The position numbers were made by a program, and so were the translations under genes. Positions 55,028 to 62,978 of a DNA stretch of 64,000 nucleotides are shown here, piece by piece. Source of the DNA: Desulfonatronospira thiodismutans ASO3-1 (GTDB lineage Bacteria; Desulfobacterota; Desulfovibrionia; Desulfovibrionales; Desulfonatronovibrionaceae). The notes under the pieces were generated by a model. The model was not told the DNA's origin and searched no databases. It was given only the letters and a program-made list of their open reading frames with translations. How positions within the stretch are numbered: position 1 is the stretch's first letter; every line of letters starts with the position of its first letter. The stretch is taken from contig NZ_ACJN02000001.1 of NCBI RefSeq assembly GCF_000174435.1, forward strand, positions 240,001-304,000. The letters are read 5' to 3'.

Positions 55028-56384
55028 CAGTCCCCAGACGTTCGATGAGGTACAGTGGTAGAGAGAGCAGCGGATATTGAACCCGCCTGAAGGTTTTGCC
55101 TGTGCTGATTTTGGTATCTATCCGGGTTACGGAAGGAAAAGATGCATCCAGTCGAACAGCTAAAGGCGCTTCTTTGCTGCCCATAAACTGGTGCAGTGAC
55201 TTAAGTGACCCTGCAGCGCCGGCTTTGACTTCCACGGGAATAATATGCCCACCGGTCTGCACCACAAAGTCAAGTTCAGCGTTTGAAGACCGGCCCTGAC
55301 GGAGCCAATAGGTCAATTCCTGGTTCAGCGCATCCGAAAACATGTTCTGTAAGTGCTGCCCTGCGAATTGTTCGGCAATGGCCCCTTCATTGATCAGCTG
55401 CGCATCATCCATTTGAGAAACCGCTCTCCAGTCAAGTCCGCAAACAGCATTCATCAAGCCGACATCCAGGAAAAGTGGTTTATATACTTTCTCATCAATA
55501 TCTGCATGAAGCGGTAGTCCGGAACAATGACTGCGTATTACCTTGCCTATGACCCGGGCCATGGATAAAAGATCAATGTCTTTTTTCAAAGTACCGCTCT
55601 GGTCTTCAAAAGAGATATTACTGTACTTTATCTTTCTTCCGACATTTCTGGCAATAAAGTGAAATACTCTGCGCATGCGGTTCAAATTTCTTGAACCGAT
55701 ATATTTTGGGAAATCTTCAAGATAGGTTTCGAGAACGGAATTGTGAACCCGGCTGACCTGCTTATAGCTCTTGGTTGCAGCAAAAACTGATACTGCTTCG
55801 GGCATTCCGCCTACAAAGTAATAAGAACGCAGCAAACTCAGCAGTCGTCCATGAACAATCTCTCCTATGGATTGGCCCGGCTCATAATTAAGTATAAAGG
55901 AACCAAGCTTTTCTTCCCCAATGCCCATCAGAAATTCAGAAAATGTCATGGGCCCCATATGCAGATACTGTATTCGGCCTACAGGCATGGAGAAAGAATG
56001 GTCGGACAAGACAAACTCCAGCAAAGACCCGGCACTTAAAACAGGCAACCAGGGCTTGTCTTCGTAAAAATACCGTAATGCCGGAATCGCCTCGGGAACA
56101 GACTGAATCTCATCCAGAAAAAGCAGGGAATTTTGACTGACTTGTTTCATTCCCGGCAGAAATTCAATCTGCTGGATAATATGATCAGGGTCTTTGGTAT
56201 TAAATATTTCGGATAATTCTGGATAGCGCTCTAAGTTTAACTCAAGCAAATCCTTGCCATATTCTTTTGCAAACAGCTGAACAAGCGTAGACTTGCCGAC
56301 CTGACGGGCGCCGCGGATGACCAGGGGCTTTCGTCTGCTGTCCTTGAGCCAGCTATCCAGAAATTGCAAATGATGGCGGTACAT
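54996..56384 (-). CDS. P-loop ATPase with DUF4143 domain
   Basis: A 462-residue protein with Walker A RGARQVGKST (~24-33), Walker B SLLFLDEIQS and the C-terminal DUF4143 nuclease-like domain (WLRQGRSSNAELDFVVQTGG, PVEVKAG, which fits a D-x(n)-E-x-K site). Such proteins are common in accessory regions and their role is unclear. The gene appears complete. Confidence 0.88.
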   Translation of the reverse strand: MYRHHLQFLDSWLKDSRRKPLVIRGARQVGKSTLVQLFAKEYGKDLLELNLERYPELSEIFNTKDPDHIIQQIEFLPGMKQVSQNSLLFLDEIQSVPEAIPALRYFYEDKPWLPVLSAGSLLEFVLSDHSFSMPVGRIQYLHMGPMTFSEFLMGIGEEKLGSFILNYEPGQSIGEIVHGRLLSLLRSYYFVGGMPEAVSVFAATKSYKQVSRVHNSVLETYLEDFPKYIGSRNLNRMRRVFHFIARNVGRKIKYSNISFEDQSGTLKKDIDLLSMARVIGKVIRSHCSGLPLHADIDEKVYKPLFLDVGLMNAVCGLDWRAVSQMDDAQLINEGAIAEQFAGQHLQNMFSDALNQELTYWLRQGRSSNAELDFVVQTGGHIIPVEVKAGAAGSLKSLHQFMGSKEAPLAVRLDASFPSVTRIDTKISTGKTFRRVQYPLLSLPLYLIERLGTVAAYYCENQE

Positions 56385-56905
56385 TTCAAATTTATACAGC
56401 TTATTTCCCTACACTAAGCATTAAAATACAGGGGTGTTTTGTGCAATGCAGTATGATTTTGAAGGTATCTTATAATCAACCATCCACCCTTGTCAAGCTT
56501 GCCACCTGTAAGCATCAGGGTGCCGGAATCACGCTTCTGGCGTGAGTGCCAGGGACTAAAAACGAGTACCCCTTGAATGCTTACTGCCACCTTATTCTTG
56601 TTAATCATAATTATCATCAGTGCCTGGGAAGATTTTTTTGGCACCCCAGTTGAATGCCCTGCGGGCTAGCTCATTGAGCTATTCAATCACGCCAAAGGCG
56701 TGACAGGCTGGGCAAGCAGGATTTCAGTGGTAACTCACTAATTTTTTTACTTTTTTGATAGTGAAAGCCTATGAGTAATAGGCCCCCACATGGTCATGCA
56801 AAAATATCTGTTGGCTCTGGGCATATTTGCTTACAAAACCTGCTTGACAATTCCCATTTTTTATTTCTAAAAATCAGCATATTTGCTGCATAATGGAAAT
56901 ATATT
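56385..56905. other. intergenic region with a family 1-related fragment
   Basis: 56570-56585 carries a family 1-like end (CCCCTTGAATGCTTAC) and 56629-56730 matches the right part of the element at 32557 in reverse orientation. Near the AbiE start, TTGACA (56844-56849) and two direct copies of GCATATTTGC (56821-56830 and 56877-56886) may be the promoter and binding sites of the AbiEi repressor. Confidence 0.55.
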
Positions 56906-57523
56906 ATGAACTGGATTGAATTCAAAAACAAAATGTTTGACCTTGGCTGTTTCAGTATCCATCAGGTATATGCGTGGCAGCCGGGATTTGATCGCAACAA
57001 CCTGGTCCGGTGGACAAAAAAGGGGTACCTGGTACATCTGCGGCGTGGATGGTACGCCTTTCCTGAATACAAGGACAAGCCGGAATTCGCCGAATATATC
57101 GCCGGCAGAATCTATAACCCCTCCTACATCAGTCTGCACTCGGCACTCGCATTTTATGGCTTGATTCCCGAATCCGTGGTCCAAATAACCAGCGTCACCT
57201 CACTGAAAACCGCCTCATTTACCAACGAATTCGGTGAGTACTCCTACAAAAGCGTCAAGAGCGATTTGATGTTCGGCTATTTCCGCCGCCCAATTGCAGA
57301 CGGTCGGACAACCCCCTATGCGACCAGTGAGAAGGCGCTGCTGGACCTGCTCTATCTGTATCCCTTCTATAATACAGAGTCCGAGCTTCTCGAACTCCGG
57401 CTCGATGGGGATATACTGCGTACGCACTGGGACAGGCGGACATGGCTGACAATGGGAAAGAGCTTTCAATGTGCACGTCTTGAAAAGCGCATGCAATTAC
57501 TGGAAAAGGTGTATAACCTATGA
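56906..57523 (+). CDS. AbiEi-type antitoxin
   Basis: A 205-residue protein with an N-terminal winged helix (GFDRNNLVRWTKKGYLVHLRRG) and the AbiEi pattern YISLHSALAFYGLIPESV and TPYATSEKALLDLLYLYP. It neutralises the AbiEii toxin and represses the operon. Its stop overlaps the toxin start by 4 bp. It is only distantly related to the orphan antitoxin at 35925. Confidence 0.88.
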   Translation: MNWIEFKNKMFDLGCFSIHQVYAWQPGFDRNNLVRWTKKGYLVHLRRGWYAFPEYKDKPEFAEYIAGRIYNPSYISLHSALAFYGLIPESVVQITSVTSLKTASFTNEFGEYSYKSVKSDLMFGYFRRPIADGRTTPYATSEKALLDLLYLYPFYNTESELLELRLDGDILRTHWDRRTWLTMGKSFQCARLEKRMQLLEKVYNL

Positions 57524-58302
57524 TCTCAATCGAACAGCTCAAAAATTACTATCCGGCTTCAATGGCTGAGAATGCGGTCTTTCAAAAGCATATCCTCAAA
57601 GAGTATGTGCAGCTGTTGACTCTGGATTATCTTTCCTCCACAGAGCACATCCGTAAAATGACCTTTATCGGAGGCACGAACCTGCGTCTGACCAAGGGCA
57701 TCGATCGTTTCTCCGAAGACTTGGATTTTGACTGCAAAAACCTGATTGAAGAAGACTTCATCCGGATGTCAGATGATGTTCTCACCTTCCTGCAACGCAG
57801 TGGGTTTAAAGTTAAGGCCAGAGCCCGAGAAAAGAGCGGGTTGAAGGCGTTTCGACGCAGCCTGTATTTTCCGGAGCTTCTGTTTAACTTAGGCATTTCC
57901 GGACATCGCGAAGCGCGATTTCTCCTGAAACTTGAAGCCCAGGATCAGCAGACACCCTATGAGCCGGCTATGGAATTCATCAAGGGCTGCGGTTTGTTTT
58001 TCCCATTTCCAGTTCCGTCCCAGGCAGTGCTGTGTGCCATGAAGATAGCCGCCATGCTCGACAGGGGTAAAGGACGTGATTATTACGACGTCATGTTCCT
58101 GCTGTCACGGACAGAACCGGATTATCAGTTTCTTGGGCATCGTTTTGCTATTCACAACCTTGCCGAACTTAAGGCTGCTGTTGAAAAGTCACTGCAAGCA
58201 GTTGATATGCGCCAAAAACAAAAGGATTTCGAGCACCTTCTTTTTAATCGTGACCACAGCCGGCGTATCCTGCATTTTGCTGAGTTTATACGTTCCCTGT
58301 AA
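57520..58302 (+). CDS. AbiEii-type nucleotidyltransferase toxin
   Basis: A 260-residue protein with the AbiEii motifs FIGGTNLRL (motif I), RFSEDLDFD (motif II, catalytic Asp pair) and KIAAMLDRGKGRDYYDVMFLL (motif IV). These toxins modify tRNA or other targets and can cause phage abortive infection. The operon is complete and its codons show no interruption, so it is probably functional. Confidence 0.9.
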   Translation: MISIEQLKNYYPASMAENAVFQKHILKEYVQLLTLDYLSSTEHIRKMTFIGGTNLRLTKGIDRFSEDLDFDCKNLIEEDFIRMSDDVLTFLQRSGFKVKARAREKSGLKAFRRSLYFPELLFNLGISGHREARFLLKLEAQDQQTPYEPAMEFIKGCGLFFPFPVPSQAVLCAMKIAAMLDRGKGRDYYDVMFLLSRTEPDYQFLGHRFAIHNLAELKAAVEKSLQAVDMRQKQKDFEHLLFNRDHSRRILHFAEFIRSL

Positions 58303-58896
58303 TACAGGGATTTACCCGCAGCTGCGCTGCCCCGCGGCTGCGCCGCTGTTTCTCGTTCTTCGTTCTTACTGGACAGTCAGAAGTTCTCGCACAACACCTT
58401 GAATTTACAGCACTTTTTTAAACTTGCACATTCAGAATGCATGCAGCACAACCACCTGAAATCATGACCTTTTTTCTTCAACTATTAACAATTAACCGAT
58501 AACTTTTAACTCTCAAGTTTCTTAGTTCTTTGTTAAAACCAAGAACCAAGAACGGCGGCGATGCCGCAGAACGAGGAACACCTTCCAATCCCCTGGTACT
58601 GGATATTACGCAAAAAGCTGGAGTACAAAAGGTAATGCATTTATCCTAATTTAATACTCCGGAGAGAAATATGAAAGGCGGTCAATGACAATGATGGTCC
58701 AGGTTAAAAATTAGCCGGCATTTTTCTGAGACATCGGGCCAGGCCCTGGCCGGAAAACATGGACAGACAACTCCACAACCATTGAAAACCGGTTTCCATC
58801 CATAATGGTTACCCTTGATGGACAAGACAGTCTTGCAGTGCCTGCAAAAAAATTTGCAGGCACTTTTTTAAGCAGACTAACGCAGGCTCAAGACTG
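58303..58896. other. intergenic region with dyads and a terminator-like hairpin
   Basis: No gene is supported. AGTGCCTGCAAA with TTTGCAGGCACT (58832-58860) followed by TTTTTT looks like a plus-strand terminator. Runs of GTTC/GAAC (58350-58375 and 58520-58570) resemble those near 39740. A single family 1-like end (AATGGTTACCCTTGATGG) lies at 58805. Confidence 0.5.
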
Positions 58897-59703
58897 TCAG
58901 CTCTGGTCAGGTATGCCTTTATCCGCTACATGGATATAAAAATCAGGTTCCTCGCCTCTGAAGGTTTCCTGAAAATCCCCGTAAGTGGTCACTGACCCAA
59001 AGCCGGTCTCGTAGAGAAGTTTCTGCATGTAAGCCTTGCGCAGGGGAAACATGTTCAGATGAAACACAGAAGCGTCTGGAAAGGTATACTCAAACTGGAC
59101 CAGATCGTCCTTCACCTGCACCGGTTCTGCAGATACGTTCTCGCCGCAGTAATAATATTTGTGTTTGGAGGAATAACCTTCATCCAGGATACGGTCATAG
59201 TTTCTCTGGTCCACTATAAGCACCCCGTCCGGCTTGAGTTTGCTGTAGAATTCGGACAGCACCCTGCGCCGGTCGTGTTCATCAAAAAGGTGGGTAAAGG
59301 AATTGCCCAGGCAGATAAGGGCGTCGTATTCGCCCTGCACATCAAAGCTGAGTCGTCTCCAGTCCGTATGCACCGTGCTCAGGATATATCCTTTGTCCCG
59401 GGCGTTTTCAAAGGCCTGCACCAGCATGTTGGCGCTTCCGTCCACGCTGACCACCCTGTAGCCCTGTTCAAGAAACCTCACCGAATGAAAGCCGGTGCCG
59501 GCGGCCACGTCCATAATGCTCTGCACATTCCTCTGTCTGAAAATATCATAAAAAAAAGACCCCTCGCTTTTGGCTCTCTTCTCCCAGTCTATGAGCTCAT
59601 CCCACTTGTTTACAAAGCAGTCTTCGTAGTCGTGAAGGTATTGATCAGTCAGCAAGCAACCCTTGCTCTGCAATATTTCTTTTTGTTCCTTGTCTGCGTA
59701 CAT
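58897..59703 (-). CDS. glycine/sarcosine N-methyltransferase (GSMT-like)
   Basis: A 268-residue SAM methyltransferase closely resembling the halophile enzymes that methylate glycine to sarcosine and dimethylglycine: CFVNKWDELIDWEKRA, VAAGTGFHSVRFLEQGYRV (motif I), LICLGNSFTHLFDEHDRRR, ILDEGYSSKHKYYYCG, FHLNMFPLRK and TYGDFQETF. Together with a dimethylglycine methyltransferase (not in the window) it would make glycine betaine, a compatible solute. AGGAGG lies before the ATG; it follows the unknown gene by 10 bp and shares its riboswitch leader. Confidence 0.85.
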   Translation of the reverse strand: MYADKEQKEILQSKGCLLTDQYLHDYEDCFVNKWDELIDWEKRAKSEGSFFYDIFRQRNVQSIMDVAAGTGFHSVRFLEQGYRVVSVDGSANMLVQAFENARDKGYILSTVHTDWRRLSFDVQGEYDALICLGNSFTHLFDEHDRRRVLSEFYSKLKPDGVLIVDQRNYDRILDEGYSSKHKYYYCGENVSAEPVQVKDDLVQFEYTFPDASVFHLNMFPLRKAYMQKLLYETGFGSVTTYGDFQETFRGEEPDFYIHVADKGIPDQS

Positions 59704-59713
59704 AATACACCTC

Positions 59714-60361
59714 CTATTGAATGGTTCTGGAAATTTCCGAGATCATGTTCTGTGCCCGCCATCCAGAGACAGAAACACTGTTTAAGAGATCAATAAATGA
59801 AATCTTCTGGCCGTTACTGCGCACATTGATGGCCTGCATTGCTCCTGGAGAAAGCTCCATGAGCTTTATATTGAACATTTTATGACCATGATATACTTCA
59901 TTGAACAAAAGACTGTTGTCAATAAGCGATCTTTTAATGGGCAGGCGTATATCCTGAATATTAAGCTGTCCCAGGTGACTGCCCCTGTCTTCAAAGACCA
60001 TGATGCCATCGTTGATTGCCGCCTTTTCAATGACAACATGTTCATCGCCTCCATCGTCAAGCACTGCATGCCGGGTAAAATTTTGAAACAATCCAAAATC
60101 CAGTGTTTTTACCTGCCTGTCATTGATATAAGCATAAACATCCGGCTTATCATTGCAGTACATATAGCACTCTTCTAAGCAATCCACATGCTCTCCCGCG
60201 GGCAGAAGACTTCTGACATCCCCGGGTGAATCAAAAAGCCGGTATACATTGATATTGTACTCCCGGCAGAACTGCAGCACAGCTTCCGCACCCGTCCTGG
60301 TCATACGCATACTGCGGCTTTTCATGCACACCCCGTGCATTTCCAGGTGGATAGTATCCAT
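59714..60361 (-). CDS. unknown protein in the riboswitch-led methyltransferase operon
   Basis: A 215-residue soluble protein with no family that I recognise. Notable segments are EMHGVCMKSRSMRMTRTGAE at the N-terminus, CLEECYMYCNDKPDVYAYIN with three cysteines (~60-80) and FVIDLL-like hydrophobic stretches later. AAGGAGG lies five bases before the ATG at 60361. It is the first gene after the cobalamin riboswitch and terminator, and the glycine N-methyltransferase follows. A link with methyl or corrinoid metabolism is only an inference. Confidence 0.65.
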   Translation of the reverse strand: MDTIHLEMHGVCMKSRSMRMTRTGAEAVLQFCREYNINVYRLFDSPGDVRSLLPAGEHVDCLEECYMYCNDKPDVYAYINDRQVKTLDFGLFQNFTRHAVLDDGGDEHVVIEKAAINDGIMVFEDRGSHLGQLNIQDIRLPIKRSLIDNSLLFNEVYHGHKMFNIKLMELSPGAMQAINVRSNGQKISFIDLLNSVSVSGWRAQNMISEISRTIQ

Positions 60362-60417
60362 TTTTTCCTCCTTGAACGGTTTGGAGGACAGCCGGCGCTT
60401 CTGTCCGTTTTCTTGCA

Positions 60418-60455
60418 AAAAAAATCCCCGGATCGAAATACACTTCGATCCGGGG
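60418..60455 (-). terminator. riboswitch-controlled terminator of the methyltransferase operon
   Basis: CCCCGGATCGAA (60426-60437) and TTCGATCCGGGG (60444-60455) form a perfect 12-bp stem, followed on the minus strand by ATTTTTTTT. It lies about 65 nt after the aptamer and 65 nt before the first gene. The sequence resembles the btuB terminator stem (CCCGGATCG core). Confidence 0.92.
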
Positions 60456-60520
60456 ATGTCCCGTTTTCATCCTCGAATAGGCTCGGCCGCCACCCTGCGC
60501 CGAAGGGGCGGTCCAATAAG

Positions 60521-60795
60521 GTCTCAGGCAGGTCTTCTGACTTGCGGATCGTCCTACTTGCCCAGCACTCACTTCAGGTACTAATTGTTGCCAGTTAAAC
60601 CGGTTGGCTCCTTGCAGTACAACCTGATTATAAGCAACAAACAGAAATGAAGTGAGTGCTGGGCTTGCCGCGCCTTCCCCTGTTTCTGTCCAGAGTGGCT
60701 TAATGCGGCTTTCGTCCCCGCTCACAGCCGCGGGCCGGTTCCCGATTTACACGGGATTCCCTTTTCATTTCCCCTGACTGGGGAAAACCTGAGAC
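60521..60795 (-). promoter_or_regulatory. cobalamin riboswitch of the unknown gene-GSMT operon
   Basis: On the minus strand: AAAAGGGAATCCCGTGTAAA, CCCGCGGCTGTGAGCGGGGACGAA, AGCCACT, GGGAAGGCGCGGC, GATCCGCAAGTCAGAAGACC and CCTGCC, closed by GTCTCAGG with CCTGAGAC. All conserved blocks are present. A 103-bp family 2 hairpin lies after GGGAAGGCGCGG rather than before it. Confidence 0.93.
60561..60663. repeat. family 2 hairpin cassette in the GSMT-operon riboswitch
   Basis: CCCAGCACTCACTTC pairs with GAAGTGAGTGCTGGG around a 73-nt interior that has its own dyad (TTGTTGC with GCAACAA). It interrupts the loop between GGGAAGGCGCGG and the GATCCG block, a different peripheral position from the other three copies. 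Confidence 0.88.
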
Positions 60796-60895
60796 GACTG
60801 TCCTTAATTATTATTTACTCAAGTAAAAAAAGACGTTCTTGTCAAGTTGCAAAATTAGCCCCTGCAAAAAAATCATGCAGACGCTTCATGTACTG

Positions 60896-61954
60896 TTAAT
60901 GCAATTGCTCAACGGCCTTTTTCAGTTGATCCAGCCAGATGTTGACAAAATCATCGTACTCTCCAGTGCCTTTTAAAACTACTTCTGTCTCAATGCCGGC
61001 ATCCTGCAACCTTTGCTTCCAGGGATCACCGTGGTGATGGTCATGATCGTGGTCATGGCCGTGGTCATGAGAATGGTTATGTTCGTGATCATGATTGTGT
61101 TCGTGTCCATGATCGTGGGAATGGTCATGGCCGGAATTGTCCTTGCCGGCCACATCCCTGATGGTATGCGCTCCCACTACGGACATGAATGGCACAAGAT
61201 AGGCCTTATCAATGCCCTTGGCTTTAACTTCTTCTTTTACATCTTCAAAAGAAGGTGACCCGCCAAGACAGCCGAGAGTGGCCATGAACACGTTTTCATC
61301 CTTTCTTTGCAGCTTGTAGGCCAGGGCCTGGTAAAAGGCATTGCTGGGATGATAAGACCCGTGTCCCACCCAGATGACCGCCTCGTCCGCTTTTCTATCT
61401 GCTGGAAGATTGTCCAGCATGCTGTCCCGGACCCTTTCCATTACATCCGGTGAACCCAAAAGAGGCGAACTGAGGCTCACCTGCTTCAGGTTGCTCTGCA
61501 TATCCTGAAAGGCACCCACAACCGACCTGAGTTCATGAAACTCCACACCTCCGATTGTATGCAGGGACATAACCGCTACGTGCGTAAAGCCTTCATCCTC
61601 CATTCTGGCCAGGGCCATGGCCGGGGAATCAAAATGCTTGTCCTTTTTGGCCAGAGAATGCCTGACCATCCTGGAAGTGTAAGCCCAGCGTACAGGCACC
61701 TCTGGGAAGGCTTCTTTGGTCATTTTCTCAATATTGTCCAAAGCAGGCTGAGCCTGGGGATAACTGGAACCGAAAGCAGCAAGCAGAATACCTTTTTTCA
61801 TATCTTTGTCCTCGTCATGATGATGGTGTTCATGCCCATGGTCGTGATCGTGATCATGGTCATGATCGTGTCCGTGACTGTGCGCATGACAGCCCTGAAT
61901 CATCATGAACATGGGCAATAAAAGCAATGTCAGCGAAAGCAATACTTGTCTCAT
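60896..61954 (-). CDS. cbiK: sirohydrochlorin cobaltochelatase CbiK, exported, with two His-rich segments
   Basis: Inserts cobalt (or iron) into sirohydrochlorin, the start of anaerobic cobalamin synthesis. The 352-residue protein has an exported N-terminus with a lipobox-like FMMIQGC (Cys22), a His/Asp-rich segment (~23-45), the chelatase core with SLHTIGGVEFHELR and VGHGSYHPSN (likely catalytic histidines), and a second, longer His-rich insertion (~272-306) before the last domain. Periplasmic CbiK is known in Desulfovibrio. The ATG at 61954 follows AAGGAGA; a cobalamin riboswitch leads the gene. Confidence 0.92.
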   Translation of the reverse strand: MRQVLLSLTLLLLPMFMMIQGCHAHSHGHDHDHDHDHDHGHEHHHHDEDKDMKKGILLAAFGSSYPQAQPALDNIEKMTKEAFPEVPVRWAYTSRMVRHSLAKKDKHFDSPAMALARMEDEGFTHVAVMSLHTIGGVEFHELRSVVGAFQDMQSNLKQVSLSSPLLGSPDVMERVRDSMLDNLPADRKADEAVIWVGHGSYHPSNAFYQALAYKLQRKDENVFMATLGCLGGSPSFEDVKEEVKAKGIDKAYLVPFMSVVGAHTIRDVAGKDNSGHDHSHDHGHEHNHDHEHNHSHDHGHDHDHDHHHGDPWKQRLQDAGIETEVVLKGTGEYDDFVNIWLDQLKKAVEQLH

Positions 61955-61980
61955 ACCTATCTCCTTATTGATGTTTAAAC

Positions 61981-62058
61981 AAAAAAAATCCCGCACTTAC
62001 TTGGACTGATCTGCGTCAGCCACAGGGCAGCATAAGAATGCAGCCCAAGTAAGTGCGG
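61981..62058 (-). terminator. cbiK leader terminator built from a family 2 stem
   Basis: CCCGCACTTACTTGG (61989-62003) and CCAAGTAAGTGCGGG (62044-62058) form a 15-bp stem, followed on the minus strand by seven T. It is about 70 nt after the cbiK riboswitch and just before the start. The stem sequence is that of the family 2 cassettes found inside the aptamers. Confidence 0.88.
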
Positions 62059-62127
62059 GATTTCCCGGTTTTATCCTGCCACTCACTGCGCAAGACTCTC
62101 CTGCCACGAAGAATGCTGTCTTACGCG

Positions 62128-62336
62128 CTCACTCAGGCAGGTCTTCTGACTTCCGGATCATCCTCCACCGCGCCTTCCCACCCAGCACTTACTTTTTTCT
62201 TGAAGGAAAAAATTTAGAAAAGTAAGTGCCGGGCAGTGGCCTCATGCGGCATTCGTCCCCGGTTACAGCGGCGGGCCCGTCCCTGATTTGCACAGGGTTC
62301 CCTATTAAGCTCATTTTGAGCACCCAAGTGATTGAG
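62128..62336 (-). promoter_or_regulatory. cobalamin riboswitch of cbiK
   Basis: On the minus strand: AATAGGGAACCCTGTGCAAA, GGGCCCGCCGCTGTAACCGG, GACGAATGCCGC, GAGGCCACTG, GGGAAGGCGCGG, GATCCGGAAGTCAGAAGACC and CCTGCC. Complete set of conserved blocks. A 53-bp family 2 hairpin separates GCCACTG from GGGAAGG. Cobalamin should shut off chelatase synthesis. Confidence 0.95.
62181..62233. repeat. family 2 hairpin cassette in the cbiK riboswitch
   Basis: CCCAGCACTTACTTTTTTCTT and the pairing arm AAAAGTAAGTGCCGGG form a 53-bp hairpin placed exactly between GCCACTG and GGGAAGG, as in the btuB copy. Confidence 0.88.
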
Positions 62337-62978
62337 AGCACCTTATCCACAGGTAAGCCGGACAGTCAAGAAAGAAAATCCAGAACTTATGGCAATTCTG
62401 TTTTTATGTTTTGTGTTTCGCTTTCGAGAAGTCTCACCACATCCGGTTTCCACCGGACCCAACAGTGTTGGTTGTATAGCGCAGGACTTTTTTGCAGACA
62501 TAGCCTCCAGTAATCACTTGTCCCAGACCACAGAATATGGATCCGCACTGGTTATCTTGTCCGCTGTTTGCGCATTTCCGGAAAAGGATTCCATCTCCAC
62601 TATGTATTTCTGAAGCTTATCCATGGGAATGCGGGCCAGCTCCCTGGACATTAATTGTTACAAATCGCTCCCTGGACACCATATACTCTGCATACTTCAG
62701 CCCTTCAACGTGTTACTGCACAACCGACATTGTTTTCATTTTGACATCTTTTTTTTATTCGTGTAACGATCTGCACTTCTGCCTGGCACGCTGAACCCGT
62801 AAATTTTTGTTCATGGTCTACCGGGGCAGATTCCAGGGATACATAATCCTTGCCATTTGTACTCAGGCGTTAATGCTCAGAGGCCGATAATCTCTGCCTG
62901 GCTTAGCTGAAAACCACTGTATTGCCTTGGAGATACTTCGAAAGAGGACATAAAACCTTTATTTAAGGAGATACAAAT
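62337..62978. other. intergenic region between cbiK leader and a metal-chelate binding protein gene
   Basis: About 640 bp without a supported gene. It should contain divergent promoters. A small dyad CAGAG-GCCGATAAT-CTCTG lies at about 62880-62898, but no riboswitch consensus was recognised for the plus-strand gene. Confidence 0.45.

Noticed and set aside
62820-62978. Fifth riboswitch before the substrate-binding protein gene
   Set aside because: Some blocks look structured (ACCGGGGCAGATTCCAGGG and a small dyad) but no known riboswitch consensus, including cobalamin or molybdenum cofactor types, could be matched.
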